63,937 bases of DNA from Polyrhizophydium stewartii (taxonomy: Eukaryota > Chytridiomycota > Chytridiomycetes > Rhizophydiales). The notes under the pieces are model-generated. The model saw only the letters and a list, made by a program, of their open reading frames with translations. It made no database searches and was not told where the DNA came from. Location: the NCBI GenBank assembly GCA_027604665.1, contig JADGIZ010000006.1, forward strand, positions 1-63,937, given 5' to 3'. Below, piece by piece: positions 1 to 11,400 of this stretch. Made by a program: the position numbers and the translations under genes. Within the stretch, counting starts at the first letter, position 1; each line of letters starts with the position of its first letter.

Positions 1-2589
1 CCACAGCCGCCGCCCGAGCCACCGCAGCCGGCCTCGCTGCCGATCCTCGAATCTCGCGATCCGGTCCTGCCAGCGTCGCTTGCGCTGACGCGGGCCTCCT
101 CCGTGCCACTCGGCTCCGCGCATGCCCGCCCGCCGGAACTGCGCGCGCCAACACATACAAACGCTCTTGTACCCCCAAAGGCGGCTATGCTCTGCGCAGG
201 CTCAAGCAGTACTGCGACAAGATGTACGAGGTCAACCAACGTGGGTGTCCGCTCGAGACGCCTCAAACTCGCGGCATCGCTGATCCTCGATCACCCGCGA
301 ATCGCACCCTCAGACTACGTCGAGGAGTACGCGCAGGCGCAGCAGCAGATACAGCGTCTGCAAAATGAGAAAGAGAACTTGACTGGCACGCTGCCCACTC
401 TGGCTTCCCGATAATGCGGCATTCGCCTGCTGACTGACACCGATTCGTGTCGCCAGTCGAGCTGCAGGCAAAGAACGACCGGATAGCTCGTCTGCGCCAA
501 CAAGACATTGCGGACCACCGCTTCGCGCGATCGCAGTTGAGCCCCGGCGATCTTGCGCTGGCCATCGTCACCGGGGAACTCTGACCCGTCTCCTTGACCA
601 CATCGAACCACGCAACCTACCCAAGAGAGGAAGCAGAGCGGCTTTTGATAGAGGAGACACGAAAACGCATCGAAACAGACAAGGAGAACCGCGCCGTCAA
701 GGCTGCGTATGAAAAGTGCATGGCCGAGTACGAGGCATACCGGGCGTACGTTCTCTGCCCTGACTTGGCGACGCAACTTTGGTTGCGTCGAGCGCCGCAA
801 CGTGATGGTCAACAGACGCTGAAACTGAATGCACTCACGCACCACAGCTCGGTCAAGTACGAGGAGTCGCAGCGCGAGACCCGCGAGCAGCTGATCAAGG
901 ACCAGGAAAACAGCATCGAGGACCTCAAGCAGCAAAACGTGTGCGTGTCCAAATCCGGGTGTGCGCGACTCAGCGCAGGCAGATGGCTCAATTGTCGCAT
1001 GCAGCCAGCTCAACTATCGCATTGACGAACTCAAAGTCGCCACGATCAAATACGAGCGCAAAATGGATGATCTCGAAAAGAGCCTGCAGCAAGTGCACAA
1101 TTTGATGGCTTCGGCAATTGCGGGCTACTGACACTCGCTCGAGTTGCTCAGGAGCGCTGTCCAGCGCAACGAGCACCTGATTCAGTCCGAGGGAACGCTA
1201 CGCGAGGAGAATGTTCAGCTTCAGAAGCGATTGCGGTGTGGCTCCGCTCGAGTCACTACATCGAGGCATGCTGCACTGACGCGGCGCTTGCGACAGCGAA
1301 CTCATTGACGCCAACAAAGAAGTTACTGCAAACTACCAGATCGTCAAAAAGAACCACGACCTCAAGCGCCACGAGTTTGAGGAGCTTACGCTGGAGCTCG
1401 AGGAGGCCAAGAGCGCCTGCCAGCTTGCTCTGGTCAGATGCAGTTTGCACCACGCCCCACGCAAAGATTCCAAACTGACATGCATAACTGCAGAAAAACA
1501 AGAAGCAGCTTCAAAACGAGCTCACCGCCACGCAAAAGACCCGAAACGAGCTGCAGGAGCGCATCAAAAACCTCGAGTCTGTGCTTGTTCGCAAAGAAAA
1601 GGATATCGCCGACCTGCTCAACAAGATCAATGAGACCATCAACGAGTACGAGTTGAAGCTGGAGCGCAAGGAGGAGCAGATGTGGGCCATGAGCATGCAG
1701 CTCAGCGAAGGTGCGTCCCATCATCGGCACCCTTTGTCGAGCGTCAGCCACCACTGGCTAACGGGCGAGAGCGACGTGCACAGAGACACAGAAGAACCAT
1801 GCTGCGCAGCAGGCTGCGGCGGCCAAGGAAAAGGCGCACACGTTCACGGTCGACCCAGACGTCATTGGCGACATCGAAAAGCGCTGGCAGGGTGCGCTCA
1901 CCTTGAACTTGTCCTGCTTACTGACGCAAAGTCTCGCTCTGACAATATCCGTTGATGCAGCCAAGGAAAAGTCGCTCACGGACGAGATCGACAGGCTTGT
2001 TGGAGAAATCCACATCCGCGACGAAAAGATCACAGGCAAGAATCAGACATGTGCTTTGCACAGACGTGCTTGCATCTGACGCGGTGTACGGCGCAGTGAT
2101 CTCGGAGCAGGTCGCCGACTTGACCAAGAAGCAGTTCCATCCGCGCATGGAGCGGCTCAAGACCATCGAGCATGATATCAAGAACCGCATGGAAGAGTAT
2201 GCGCTTGCGGAGGAGCGGATGGAGGTGGGATGCATGCGGGCCGCCGGAGGCCACGACTCGCGCGAGCTCACCAACCGCCCGCCGCATCTCAGACCGGGTT
2301 CCTCTGTCCTCGAGATCTCAAGTTCTTCAAAGTCCCGATGACGCTGTCCCCCTGCGGCGTGAGGGTCTGCCGCGTGCATGTGCCCCAACTCCTGCGCGCT
2401 AACTGGCACTCGATAGCACACATTCTGCAAGGGATGTCTGGACGCCATCCGCGAGGAGAACTACAACACCATCAAGTGCGAGGTTTGCCAGGCATCAGCG
2501 ACGGCCGTCTACCGCAACGAGCAGATCGAGACGATTGGCGAGCAGTTTGCGCGGCGAAAGCACCTCACGCTATCGTTTTTGGAGTGGTG
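1..2589 (+). CDS. Coiled-coil protein with C-terminal RING/U-box domain (5' partial)
   Basis: The gene enters from the left edge and is split into many short exons. Readable exons include a Pro-rich stretch (1-100), a piece near 185-240 and a long series of charged coiled-coil exons (about 318-2225) rich in E/K/Q heptads. The last two exons, joined across an intron at about 2344-2417, give a RING/U-box-like module: a Cys at 2305-2307, then S-P-C-G-H-T-F-C-K-G-C, then C-E-V-C, ending in S-F-L-E-W and a stop at 2587-2589. RING and U-box proteins are normally E3 ubiquitin ligases, with the coiled coil used for dimerisation or targeting. The expected second zinc-ligand Cys is Asp. I do not recognise the family; Bre1-like ligases share the layout but not the RING sequence. 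Exon borders in the coiled coil are approximate. Confidence 0.6.
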
Positions 2590-2870
2590 AGCCAGCGGCG
2601 GACGCGGCGCCGTTGTGTGAGTGCTTCCTCTGCTGACTGCTTCTCCGCGGCGTCCGCTGGTGTCTGCTTCGGCCGATTGCGGTTGGGGTTACGATGTGCA
2701 GGATCAAGACGCTCAAGGTTTACCTGCCGTCAGACGACGGCGACTAAATGCCACGATCCTCCCGTGCATGATCCTTGGCCAGAAGGCGTTTGTCTCTTGG
2801 CTCTCCGCTCGGTGGATGGGCCGGGCCAACCACATCCGGCGTCGGTGGCTGTCCCGCTGCTTTGCCCAAG

Positions 2871-4576
2871 ATGCAGCCAACACCCGCAGCCGCGCCAGCC
2901 GCTGCGCCGGAGCCTGCTCGGTTCCTCCGTGCGAGCCCCAACGAGGCGCAGCGCCTGCTCGAGCAGCAGCGGCAGGCCCGCCGGCTCGACCGCATACGGC
3001 AGGTGCGCCCGCCCGTGGGGCACGTCAAGGCGACGCGGAGCGGGGGCGTGCTCCTCGTCGCTGACCTCGGACACCACGTTGCTCGTTGCGGCCGCCCCCG
3101 AGGCAGGTCCGCGACCAGGAGAGGCAGCTGGCGGCCGAGCGGCGGCAACGGTTCCGCAGCGAGAGCGGCAATCAGTGGTCGCAGGTTATCGAGCGCCTCG
3201 AGGTGCGGGCTGCTCAGCGTGTCCGGACACCTGGCTGCCACAACGGCGGCATGAGCAAACACGGTGCTGACTGCAGCAACCGTGCTCACGGCCATCCCGA
3301 GTGCAGGACGAGTGGTGCGATGCAAAGCAGCAAGAGTGCAGGCAGCTGGAGGTTCTTCTCGATCGACTCTCGCTCGAGATGGGGCGAGCGCAGCGGGCTG
3401 CTGTAGAAGCCAACGCCGACAAGGTGCACAAGCTTCTTCCTCTTGGCCACCCACCTCGCCATATCGACTTTCTGACAGTTTGGCTCGCTGCGTGCGCCGC
3501 ATGCCGATGATTGTGTGCAACACACAGCGAATGCAGGTTGAAGAGCTTCGCGAAGCGCTCGCGGCAGCACAGGACAGCGAGATCCAGCGTTGCGCGATCG
3601 CCGCCCAAGACCAGCGTCGCGAGCACTACAACCGCATTGGGCCGGCGCTGATCCGGCGAGCGCTGCTGCACTCTGTCCACACCCAGGAGTCTATGCGTGC
3701 AAAGCTTATTGCCGGGCAGTGCCGCGAGCGACTCGGAAGCAGCGTGCCCACCGTCGAGGTTGCTCCCCAGCCGCTTGCGCGAGTCAATCGGCTGACGGCC
3801 AGGCGCAGCGGCTTGCGCTACGACAAGACGAGCATCCACCGCGAATACGTTGTGGTGAGGTGCGACCAGCCTGCCCGCGACGACGCAAGCCCTGCAAAGA
3901 CTGTGCGCCATGCGGCCGCGGTCGAGAGCCGCCGGCGCGCAGAGGAGATCCGCGCGCGCCAGACAACACTCGAGGCACTGGCCAAGAACGCGACGACGAG
4001 GCACGAGAAGGCGATTGAGAGCATTCAAATGGACAAGGTGATTCTGAAGAGGCGCTTTGAGGGCTTCTGCAGTGCTTAGCGTCTTAATTACCGCTGCTAC
4101 TGACGCATGTTTCCCCAGAAACGCAACAAGATGATCAAGGAGCTGGACCAGCTGGACCTCGACGACAGGCGGCGCAAACAGGTCAACGCGGGTCTCTACG
4201 CGAATCGCTTCCGCCCAGACTACATCCGCATGGGTCCCAACGAGCTCAATTCGCGCTTTGTGCAGCAGTTTGGCGTCGGTAAGCTCTTCTGGCTGCAGTA
4301 GCACCTCGGCCGCTTGTCCGAGACCCGATCTTGCCGCTGACCCGGTGAGCAGCCGACGACGATGACTTGCCGCCAACGCGGCAGCCCGTCCGCCATCGCG
4401 CGCGCAAAGCCTCGGCCCGAACTGATATGTCTGCCGCCAGCATAGAGATTTCCACCAGTCCTAATCCGGCGATTGAGATTGTGCGCGTTGCCGCGCATCG
4501 GAAAGCATTTACAACAGGTGGCTTTCGTGGCGATGCGGATGCGGCAGGCAGATTCGGCTCTGAAACCCACGAATAA
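2871..4576 (+). CDS. CEP295: CEP295-like centriolar protein (short form)
   Basis: The first exon encodes R-A-S-P-N-E-A-Q and a run ending R-I-R-Q, which joins at 3107 to V-R-D-Q-E-R-Q-L-A. This closely resembles the conserved start of metazoan CEP295 (SPNEE... QVREQERDIA). Exons at 3107-3202, 3307 to about 3423 and 3538 onward carry the following conserved coiled coil. A later exon from about 4119 has K-M-I-K-E-L-D-Q-L-D, like the CEP295 KLMKELKQL segment. CEP295 builds and stabilises the centriole wall and is needed for centriole-to-centrosome conversion. Here it would serve the basal body of the zoospore flagellum. At roughly 500 residues it matches only the N-terminal part of the animal protein. 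The start at 2871 is the first ATG before the conserved motif. The TAA stop lies inside an AATAAA. Identity rests on remembered motifs, not a search. Confidence 0.6.
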
Positions 4577-4577
4577 A
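4572..4577 (+). terminator. AATAAA poly(A) signal overlapping the CEP295-like stop codon
   Basis: The TAA stop codon (4574-4576) is embedded in the hexamer AATAAA. It is the only such signal before the convergent neighbour begins at 4622. Confidence 0.5.
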
Positions 4578-4593
4578 TATCTCCCACTCGCTG

Positions 4594-4599
4594 TTTATT
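4594..4599 (-). terminator. AATAAA poly(A) signal of CFAP298 (minus strand)
   Basis: TTTATT on the plus strand, 22 bases past the CFAP298 stop. With the opposing signal at 4572-4577, the two convergent transcripts have only about 45 bp between their stop codons. Confidence 0.5.
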
Positions 4600-4621
4600 C
4601 ATCGTGAGGGCTTGCGCGGGC

Positions 4622-5989
4622 TCAGAACGGCCTCCACTTGACGTCGCCGACTCCCCTGAACGCAGACTTGAGGGCAGTGTTATCGGCCCACCTCGAGTTG
4701 AGGTAGTCATCCTCGTCGTTCTCGGCCAGCCTCTGCAGTTCATACACAACGCACGTGTGAGAGCAATGGTCGTCGGACTCACGACCATGTTGCCCACCTT
4801 TTGCTCCTCCTGCTTCTTGTAGTAGTACGCCATGAGCTCCTTCTGCTGCTGCTCGCTCAGCGGCGGCTCGCGCAAGGGCGGACCCTGCCCACGCTGCATC
4901 GCCATGCAGGTTCCGGATCGTCAGCTGGCGGGACGCCTTGGATGCTATCGTCGCCGTCTGTGAGCTTACGCGCTGGATCTTGATGATCAGCTTGGTCTTG
5001 TCGTTCTTGCCGACAAAGTCGCTGAGCTTCTTGTCGCGCACAAGCTCCTTGTTTGCCCACCACAAGCTGGCTTCGTTTGGATCAATGACCTCCTTTGACG
5101 CCTGAGACGGTTCGGGTCAGATTGGCAAGTGGCAGCATACGAACACACACGCCTTGGCCGCACCGCGGTCCCGCTGAGATCCTCCTTGTCTTCGATGATC
5201 TCGCGAACAGGCTCCCAAGTTGGCAGGCCCTCTGGATAAACAATCGTCACAGCGCCGCGGATCTCGTCGATTGCCTTGTTCAGGGCCTGCTCCGTGAGCA
5301 CGACGCCTTTGGCAACCTGGTCCTGCACAACGAGCCGCGTTGGCGTGATCAGCAGACTTTGAGAGTCATGGGGGGCGGATCTAACTGGTGCGCACCTTGG
5401 ACGTCAGTGCCTCGGCAGTTTCGAGGGCACCCTTGACGAGAGCCGCAGCTTCCTCGCCCATGGCTGGCGCGTCGGGCGGTGTGGCATGGTCAGCGACGCA
5501 AAGTCACACAAGTTGGCCGCGCGGTGTGCGTTGCACCTTCGCCGATGCGCCTGCCAGTCGGATCGGGAGCGTCGTAGAACACAAAGCCGTTGCGGTGGAT
5601 CTGCCGGCGCGGGGCGGACGCGGGCTTCTGCTCGCTCTCTGGCTTCGAGAACTCCTCGAGCTGCTCCTCGGTGTAGCCGTGCTCGTTCTCGGGCTTGAGC
5701 GGGCCATGGCTGATGAGGTCCTCTGCGGCTGCACAGGCCGCGAGGACGTTTGTTGTTTTGGCGCCGGCGTTGTTGTTGTTGTTGTCGGTGGCGCAGAGCG
5801 CGCGTCCGTGAGCTGGTGGGCGTCGTGGACAGCACGCCAGAGACCCTCACCGGTGAGCAGGCGCCGCACGCGCAGGCGCAGGTTGTAAAGGCTGGCGACG
5901 GTGGGGACAAGCTCTCGTAGCTCCGACCCCACAGGCGCTTCGCACAGCAGGTGCGACTCCTCGACACGCTTGAGATGAATGAGCACCAT
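4622..5989 (-). CDS. CFAP298: CFAP298 (C21orf59/Kurly) axonemal dynein assembly factor
   Basis: Spliced minus-strand exons follow the CFAP298 family end to end. The N-terminus is M-V-L-I-H-L-K-R; the second exon gives A-E-D-L-I-S-H-G. Then come A-I-D-E-I-R-G-A-V-T-I-V-Y-P-E-G-L-P, N-K or D-K-E-D-L-S-G-T, L-W-W-A-N-K-E-L, K-L-S-D-F-V-G-K-N-D-K-T-K, R-G-Q-G-P-P-L-R-E-P, and the C-terminus W-A-D-N-T-A-L-K ... K-W-R-P-F. In animals and algae this protein acts in preassembly of outer dynein arms and in ciliary motility and polarity. About five introns, several with GTGAG or GTGCG donors. The start ATG (5987-5989) lies 98 bp from the divergent PLPBP start, suggesting a shared promoter. Family assignment is firm; exact intron ends are not. 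Confidence 0.9.
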
Positions 5990-6087
5990 CTGCCCTTGTG
6001 AGTGTGGCCGAGCATCGGCTCGCTTCGTCCGCCGCCCTGAGGACGCGCGGCCATCCGGTCTCGCTCGATGCAAAGAAGCCCGCGACG

Positions 6088-7432
6088 ATGCTCCTTCGCC
6101 ACGTCCCCGCAGCCCGCCTGCTCAGCGCCCGCGCCATGTCCACGCCCGCCGTCGCTGTCGACCCGCTTCGCAAGCAGGACATTGCGGCCAACCTGGCAGA
6201 GATTGCCGGCCGGGTCGCCGCCGCGGTCGCCGCGCGCGGCGATCCCAGCGTGCAGGTGCGCATCCAGGGCAGCCGCCGGCGCCGTGTGGTGCCCACCAGC
6301 CGAGCTGACGGGTGTTCGCTCCTCGGCATGGACACTGCCGTCGCCGTCGTCACCGCCGTCACCTCCGCCTCTCCCGCTACTGCTGCCGCCTTCTCCGCCA
6401 CCGCCGCTGCCGTCGCCGTCGTCGCCGATGCTGACTCTCGACATGCCGGCGGGCAGACCCGGCTTGTCGCCGTCTCCAAGACCAAGCCGGCGTCCGACAT
6501 CGCGGCCGCATACGAGCTCGGCCACCGCCACTTTGGCGAGAACGTGAGCTGCAGATGCAGCGCAGTCGCAAGCGACTGATGCTGACCGCGATCGCACGGT
6601 GCATTCCGCCAGTATGTAAGCAGGCGCAACGGACGCCTTGCGCACCACGGGTGGGATCGTCGTCGCCCACTTGAAGGCGCCTTGCTGACAGCAATCACAA
6701 GATCCAGGAACTCGTTGAAAAGGCCGCAGTTGTAAGTAATGCAGAATGCAAAGAGAAAACGGCGTAAAAGATTGGGATCTCGCTGACGCCGAACAAAGCT
6801 CCCAAAGGACATTCACTGGCACTTTATCGGCAAGAGTCTTTCATCGGCGTGCGTAGTTGCGCAGTGCTGTATCTAACATCACGCACACAGGAACGCTCCA
6901 GTCGAACAAATGCAAGGCGCTGGCAAGCGTCCCCAACCTCTGGGTGGTCGAGACGATCGACAGCGCCAAGAAAGCCGTTGCCATGAACAAGGCGTGTGAG
7001 GGCCGCGAGGAGCCCCTCTCCGTGTTCCTTCAGGTCAACACAAGCGGCGAAGAGTGTGCGTCTCCCTGTGGAGCTCGATCCTGCCGCCAAGAGACGCTGA
7101 CGCCGAGCCTCGCACGAACACTAGCCAAAAGCGGCATCGCCGCGTCAGAGTGTGTCGCCGTCGCAACCGAAATCGTCCAGACATGCACCAAGCTGCGGCT
7201 CAAGGGCCTCATGACCATTGGCGCAGCGCACAACGTCCATGATGGCGTTAACCCGGACTTTGAGCTTCTTGTCAACTGCCGCAAGCAGATCGCTGAAGCA
7301 CTCGGGCTCAATGACCTCGAGCTCAGCATGGGCATGTCGGACGACTTTGAGGCGGCCATCAAGTACGGCTCGACAAACGTCCGTGTGGGCAGCAGCATTT
7401 TTGGCGCTCGGTCGTATCCGCCAAAGAATTAA
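6088..7432 (+). CDS. PLPBP: Pyridoxal 5'-phosphate homeostasis protein (PLPBP/YggS family)
   Basis: A single-domain TIM-barrel PLP-binding protein. Motifs in order: L-V-A-V-S-K-T-K-P (the Lys that binds PLP), H-F-G-E-N, I-Q-E-L-V-E-K, H-W-H-F-I-G, T-L-Q-S-N-K-C-K, F-L-Q-V-N-T-S-G-E, G-L-M-T-I-G, L-S-M-G-M-S-D-D-F-E and R-V-G-S-S-I-F-G-A-R near the C-terminus. The family keeps free PLP at safe levels in cytosol and mitochondria. The N-terminus is Ala/Arg-rich and could be a mitochondrial presequence. Gene structure is unusual: very short exons at 6613-6615 (3 nt), 6702-6731 (30 nt) and 6799-6829 (31 nt), and a GC-AG intron at 6830-6890. The start at 6088 is the first ATG ahead of the reading frame; an internal ATG lies 16 codons later. 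Confidence 0.88.
6613..6615 (+). other. Predicted 3-nt microexon (TAT, Tyr) in PLPBP
   Basis: The exon ending H-F-G-E-N and the exon starting I-Q-E-L need one Tyr between them to match the family motif GENYVQEL. TAT sits exactly between a CAG acceptor (branch CTGAC about 30 nt upstream) and a GTAAGC donor. Reading through this donor instead meets a stop. Confidence 0.5.
6830..6890 (+). other. GC-AG intron in PLPBP
   Basis: Splicing from GCAAGAG at 6830 to the CACACAG ending at 6890 restores H-F-I-G-T-L-Q-S-N-K-C-K without any extra or missing residue. A TCTAAC branch motif lies inside. The nearby GT dinucleotides give an insertion or a frame break. Confidence 0.6.
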
Positions 7433-7512
7433 GAGAGCCTCCCTCTCTGCATCCGCGCCAATGGTTTCTCGGACGACCGGCAAACTGGGCTGCAGATGTG
7501 CGCCTGAAGCGT

Positions 7513-8397
7513 TCATTGGTGCTTTGACAGAAGCTTGATGAGATCCTTGAGCTCCGCGGCGTTGTTGGTCGGCCATTCGGACCAGTCCAGCCCGCTAAGC
7601 ACCTCGAGCCGCTGCATCACGCGAGGGCTGAGGAGCGGCGCCATGTACTTGTCGAAGCTTTTGACCGCGAGAATGAACATGCAGTGCGCTGCCCACTGTC
7701 CCTATGCAACAACCACCGTCACATTCTGGGCCGCTGAGCCAGTCACACATGTGCGCCGACTCACAATCTCCGTGTCCGTCTCTGACAAGAGCCGAGCGAG
7801 GATATCCATTGCGCGCTTCTCGTGCAGCAGCTCCTGCAGCGGCTTGCCGCCCTGGCACATCACCGAAAGCGTCTGGATTCCTTGCTTTGCAGCGATGTCG
7901 CACGGCTGCGTCAGCCATCGAAAGCAAGGACTGCGCTGTCGGCAAACAGCGCGATGCGGCTGCTCACTAGTCGCAGTGCCAGCGGCTCGAGCTTGTTGAC
8001 AAACGAGATGATCACGGCGTCGACGATTCGCTCGTCCTTTCGCAGATACTACTCCAGACAATCAGCCACGCGGTCGGTGCGAGGCACTGAGGTGGCGCCG
8101 CTAACTCGCCTGCTCGATAAAGTTGCCACCGCAGTACGTCAGGTGGCCAAAGCGCATCACGGCTGCGATCCGCGGCAGGGAGCGGTCAGCAGCACGCCGG
8201 CAGCGCCACAACCTTTCAAGGCCCGCACCCTTGATGCGCTCCTTTGGGGCATCGCGGCTCGACTGAAAGCGGCGCAGCTCGGTGATGACGGCTTCGATCT
8301 GGATGTTCGTGCGCTCGTGTGCTGCTGGGCGGCCCAGGCCCGTCGCGCGGCGCTTGGAGATTGGCGCGACGCTCTGGCGCGCCGTGCTGATCGACAT
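7513..8397 (-). CDS. Small helical-repeat (armadillo-like) protein, unidentified
   Basis: Five minus-strand exons splice into a protein of about 200 residues. Exon 1 starts M-S-I-S-T-A-R-Q (start 8395-8397). Later exons read K-A-V-M-R-F-G-H-L-T-Y, D-A-V-I-I-S-F-V-N-K-L, G-I-Q-T-L-S-V-M-C-Q-G, A-M-D-I-L-A-R-L-L-S-E-T, W-A-A-H-C-M-F-I-L-A and L-K-D-L-I-K-L-L-S-K-H-Q. The pattern of paired amphipathic helices resembles armadillo/HEAT repeats. All introns fit the local GT/CTGAC/AG style, which supports a real gene. It lies tail-to-tail with PLPBP (stop 7432) and 61 bp downstream of the AP-2 alpha stop. I do not recognise the family and assign no function. Confidence 0.6.
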
Positions 8398-8445
8398 TTG
8401 GGAAAGGTCGTGGCAGCGTTCAGCGGACCAAGTTGAAGGCGGTGT

Positions 8446-8451
8446 TTTATT
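8446..8451 (-). terminator. AATAAA poly(A) signal of AP-2 alpha (minus strand)
   Basis: TTTATT on the plus strand, 7 bases past the AP-2 alpha stop codon at 8459-8461 and upstream of the next minus-strand start at 8397. Confidence 0.5.
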
Positions 8452-8458
8452 GTCGAGT

Positions 8459-11400
8459 TCATCGGGCCAGCAAAGCGAGGGCAATCATGTCGCACAGCTT
8501 TGCGGCAACGGCCTCGTTGGTGGCGCGCACCGTCACGCGGAACATCTGCATAGGGTCGGCGTCGCGGTGTTCCAGAGAAAGTCAGCAAGTGAGCAGCGAG
8601 CGCGGCGGCAGCGGCGGGGATCGGGCCACCTACCTGGTGTTCGAGACTGGGCTCGATGCGAACAAGAATGCCGATCTTGCCCGCCTGGGTGCAGGAGAAG
8701 ATGCCCGCGCCGACGCTGTTGTTTGGGTTGGGATCGACGCCCTCGAGGCTCGCAAGCTGCATGCTCGCCAACACGGCGCGCGGTATCTTGACGTCGATGA
8801 CACCGCCAGCGGGGAACACCTTCTGCGCCTCTCGCGGCGCACCACCGATCTGGCGCCAGCGAGCAAAGAAGTCGTCGGCGCCAAACTCGACCGGCGCAAC
8901 AAACTTGGACAGCACAACCGGGAAGCGCAGCTCGCGGCGGATCGGGTGCGGCCCAAAGGTGTACTCGACCACCAGGTGCAGCTCCGTCGTCGGCACCGAG
9001 ACACACTCGAAGTTGTACATCTGGTGGAGCTGCGTCGCGGGCGGGATCTCCGAGGAAATGGGCTGCAACAACTCCACACGCACTTGGTCCGTGCCGTCAA
9101 GCGTCGTGACAACGCCTGTGAGCGGAAGCGCCGTCGACTTGTTGCCGTAAAAGACGGCCACGCGGCCAAACTGGGCCTGGTACTCGGTTTTGATGCCAAT
9201 CTGCAGCACGCTGTCCTCGTAGAGCACGCCGCTGGCGCTGCCGAGCAGCTTTGCAAACCAGCCTGCAAGCGACGCCTGCGAAGCACCCTCTGGCCGCGCG
9301 ACGGGAGCTCCGTCGGCGATGCCGAGCAGATCGGGCACGTCGCCGGCGCTGCCACCTGTTTCTGCAACGAGGACCGCGACAGGATCCATGATCTTGGCTT
9401 GCGGCACTGGTGTCGGCGTCGGCCCGTCTGCCGGCTTGGCGACCTTGCCTGTGAACCGGCGCATCAGCAGCTCCGCCTGGGCATCCTTGCCGCCGATCGT
9501 CCAAGTGCGCACGTCCTCTGTGTCCTGGAGCTTCTTCTGGAGCTGCATAAGCAGCGCCGACTCGCGCTCGGGAAAGTGCGGCATCTCCTCGCAGACGGCC
9601 TGAAGCAGTGAGTCGGTTGGCAGCGATACGATGGCCAGGTACTCGCACGCGCGCTGCTGCAGCTCCATGTCGAGCACGTGCGACAGGCTCGTAAAGACGT
9701 GCACGACCTGCGGCTTGATCTCAGGAAACAAGTTGACAAACTTGAGGTATGTGGACATGATCAAGCTGCGGCATGACGACGAGCACATGCCAAAGTTGTT
9801 GTGCAGCGCGAGGAACTGGTCGAGCGGCGAGCAGCCCGGCGACTCGACAATGACGTGGCCAAACTCTCCGAGAAGGTAGCCGCCAAGTTTGACGGTCTTC
9901 TCCTGGCAGTTTGGCTGCTTGAGCGCCTGCAAGACTGTGTAGGCGGCGTATTCGCGCAAGTCCTCGTTGTTGGTGGTGATGTGCACGACGCGGTGCCAGA
10001 TGGCGTCGCTGACGTGGTCACCCGCAGTCGTCATCAGCCGCATGATCACGTCAATGTACCACGTGTACTCGGTCGCAAACTTCTCGGCCAGGATGGCAAT
10101 CTTGAGCACCATCTCCTCGCGGATCTCATAGTCGGCTTGCGTAAGATACGCGAGCAGCTCGCCGACGATATCACGGGCGTTGTTGACGTCGCACATGCTG
10201 AAGAGCAGGTCCAGCGCGCGGCGCCGCACGCTGATGTCCTTGTCCTTGAGCGAGTCGACAATCGTCTTCTGGTAGTCCTTGAGGTTGTTGAGCGGGTCGC
10301 CGAGGGCGGCAATGTGAGCCATCGTCTCGAGCGCCAAATAGCGCAGGTTGGTCTCTTTGGAGACAATAAAGTCGCCCAGGATGACGATCGACTGGCTGAT
10401 CAGCACCGAGTGGCTGTCAAGGTGGATTGCAAGGTTGACGGCCTCGAACAGGACCGCGTTCTGGGCGTTCATCTGCTGCGGGTTCTTTGGCTTCTCGGCG
10501 TTCGAAATGATCTTGGACAGAGACGCAAGCAGCTCGTCCAAGACGACAGACGCTTGAGCTGGCTCGCGCGAAACACACTCGGTGTTAGCCAAATGGGCAA
10601 AACTATCCTTACAAACAGGGTATCCGACTAACGCGGCGGGTAGTACTGCAAGAGACGCAGCAGCTTGACGACAAGCCACGGCGCAGGAACCTTGTTGTAG
10701 GCGTAGTCGGACGGATACTCCCCTCGGACCACGATCTGCGGAGAGGCCGTGCCGCCAACGACAAGCGTCAGCGGTTAGGAAGGGTCAAGCTGCGTCCGTC
10801 AGATGCATGGCTTGCCCTGTGCAAACGTGTTACGACTCGCGTGACGCAGCCGCTGTATGCGTCGGGATATTGCTGTGAAAGGGCAACCACAAGATTGAGG
10901 GCCGAGAGCGTGACGGACTGGTCGGATCGCGAGAGATCACGGTCAGCGAGCGATACCAGAGAATGCACCACGGGATAGCGCTGGCCCGCATACCAGACTG
11001 TCGTGATCGAGGATGGGCAGAATCTTGGGTGCCCACTCGGAGCCTGGGATCAGGTCTGGGAACTTGCGGTAGAGACGCAGCAGCGTCAGGCCTGCCTTTT
11101 TCTTGACAAACTGCGATCGGGCCCTGCCATTGACGCGGTTCGATGCCAGGAAGTCAGCCGAACGCTCGTCTCGCCACAAAAGACAAGATTCAAGCGCACT
11201 CACGAGCCCGTGAAGAGCTTGAAAATGTCGTTGATGAGCGTCTCGGACATTTCTCGGCCGCCGATATTGGCGATGGCGTGGAGCGCCAGGCAGTTGAAAA
11301 CCTCGTTATGGTCATCGAGATCACGGTGGATGGAGTTGACGACCAGCCTCGCAAGCTCGTGCGTTTCGTTGAGCATCAGGGTCGTTGCAAGGTAGCCCTG

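Noticed and set aside
5404..6822. A 472-codon minus-strand protein across CFAP298 and PLPBP
   Set aside because: It is a GC-driven shadow frame antisense to PLPBP; only its right-hand exon positions overlap real CFAP298 coding.
8157..10679. The 840-codon minus frame as one uninterrupted exon of alpha-adaptin
   Set aside because: Its last part loses homology at about 8640. The true C-terminus ([15 protein letters not shown]) is in another frame after an intron, with the stop at 8459.
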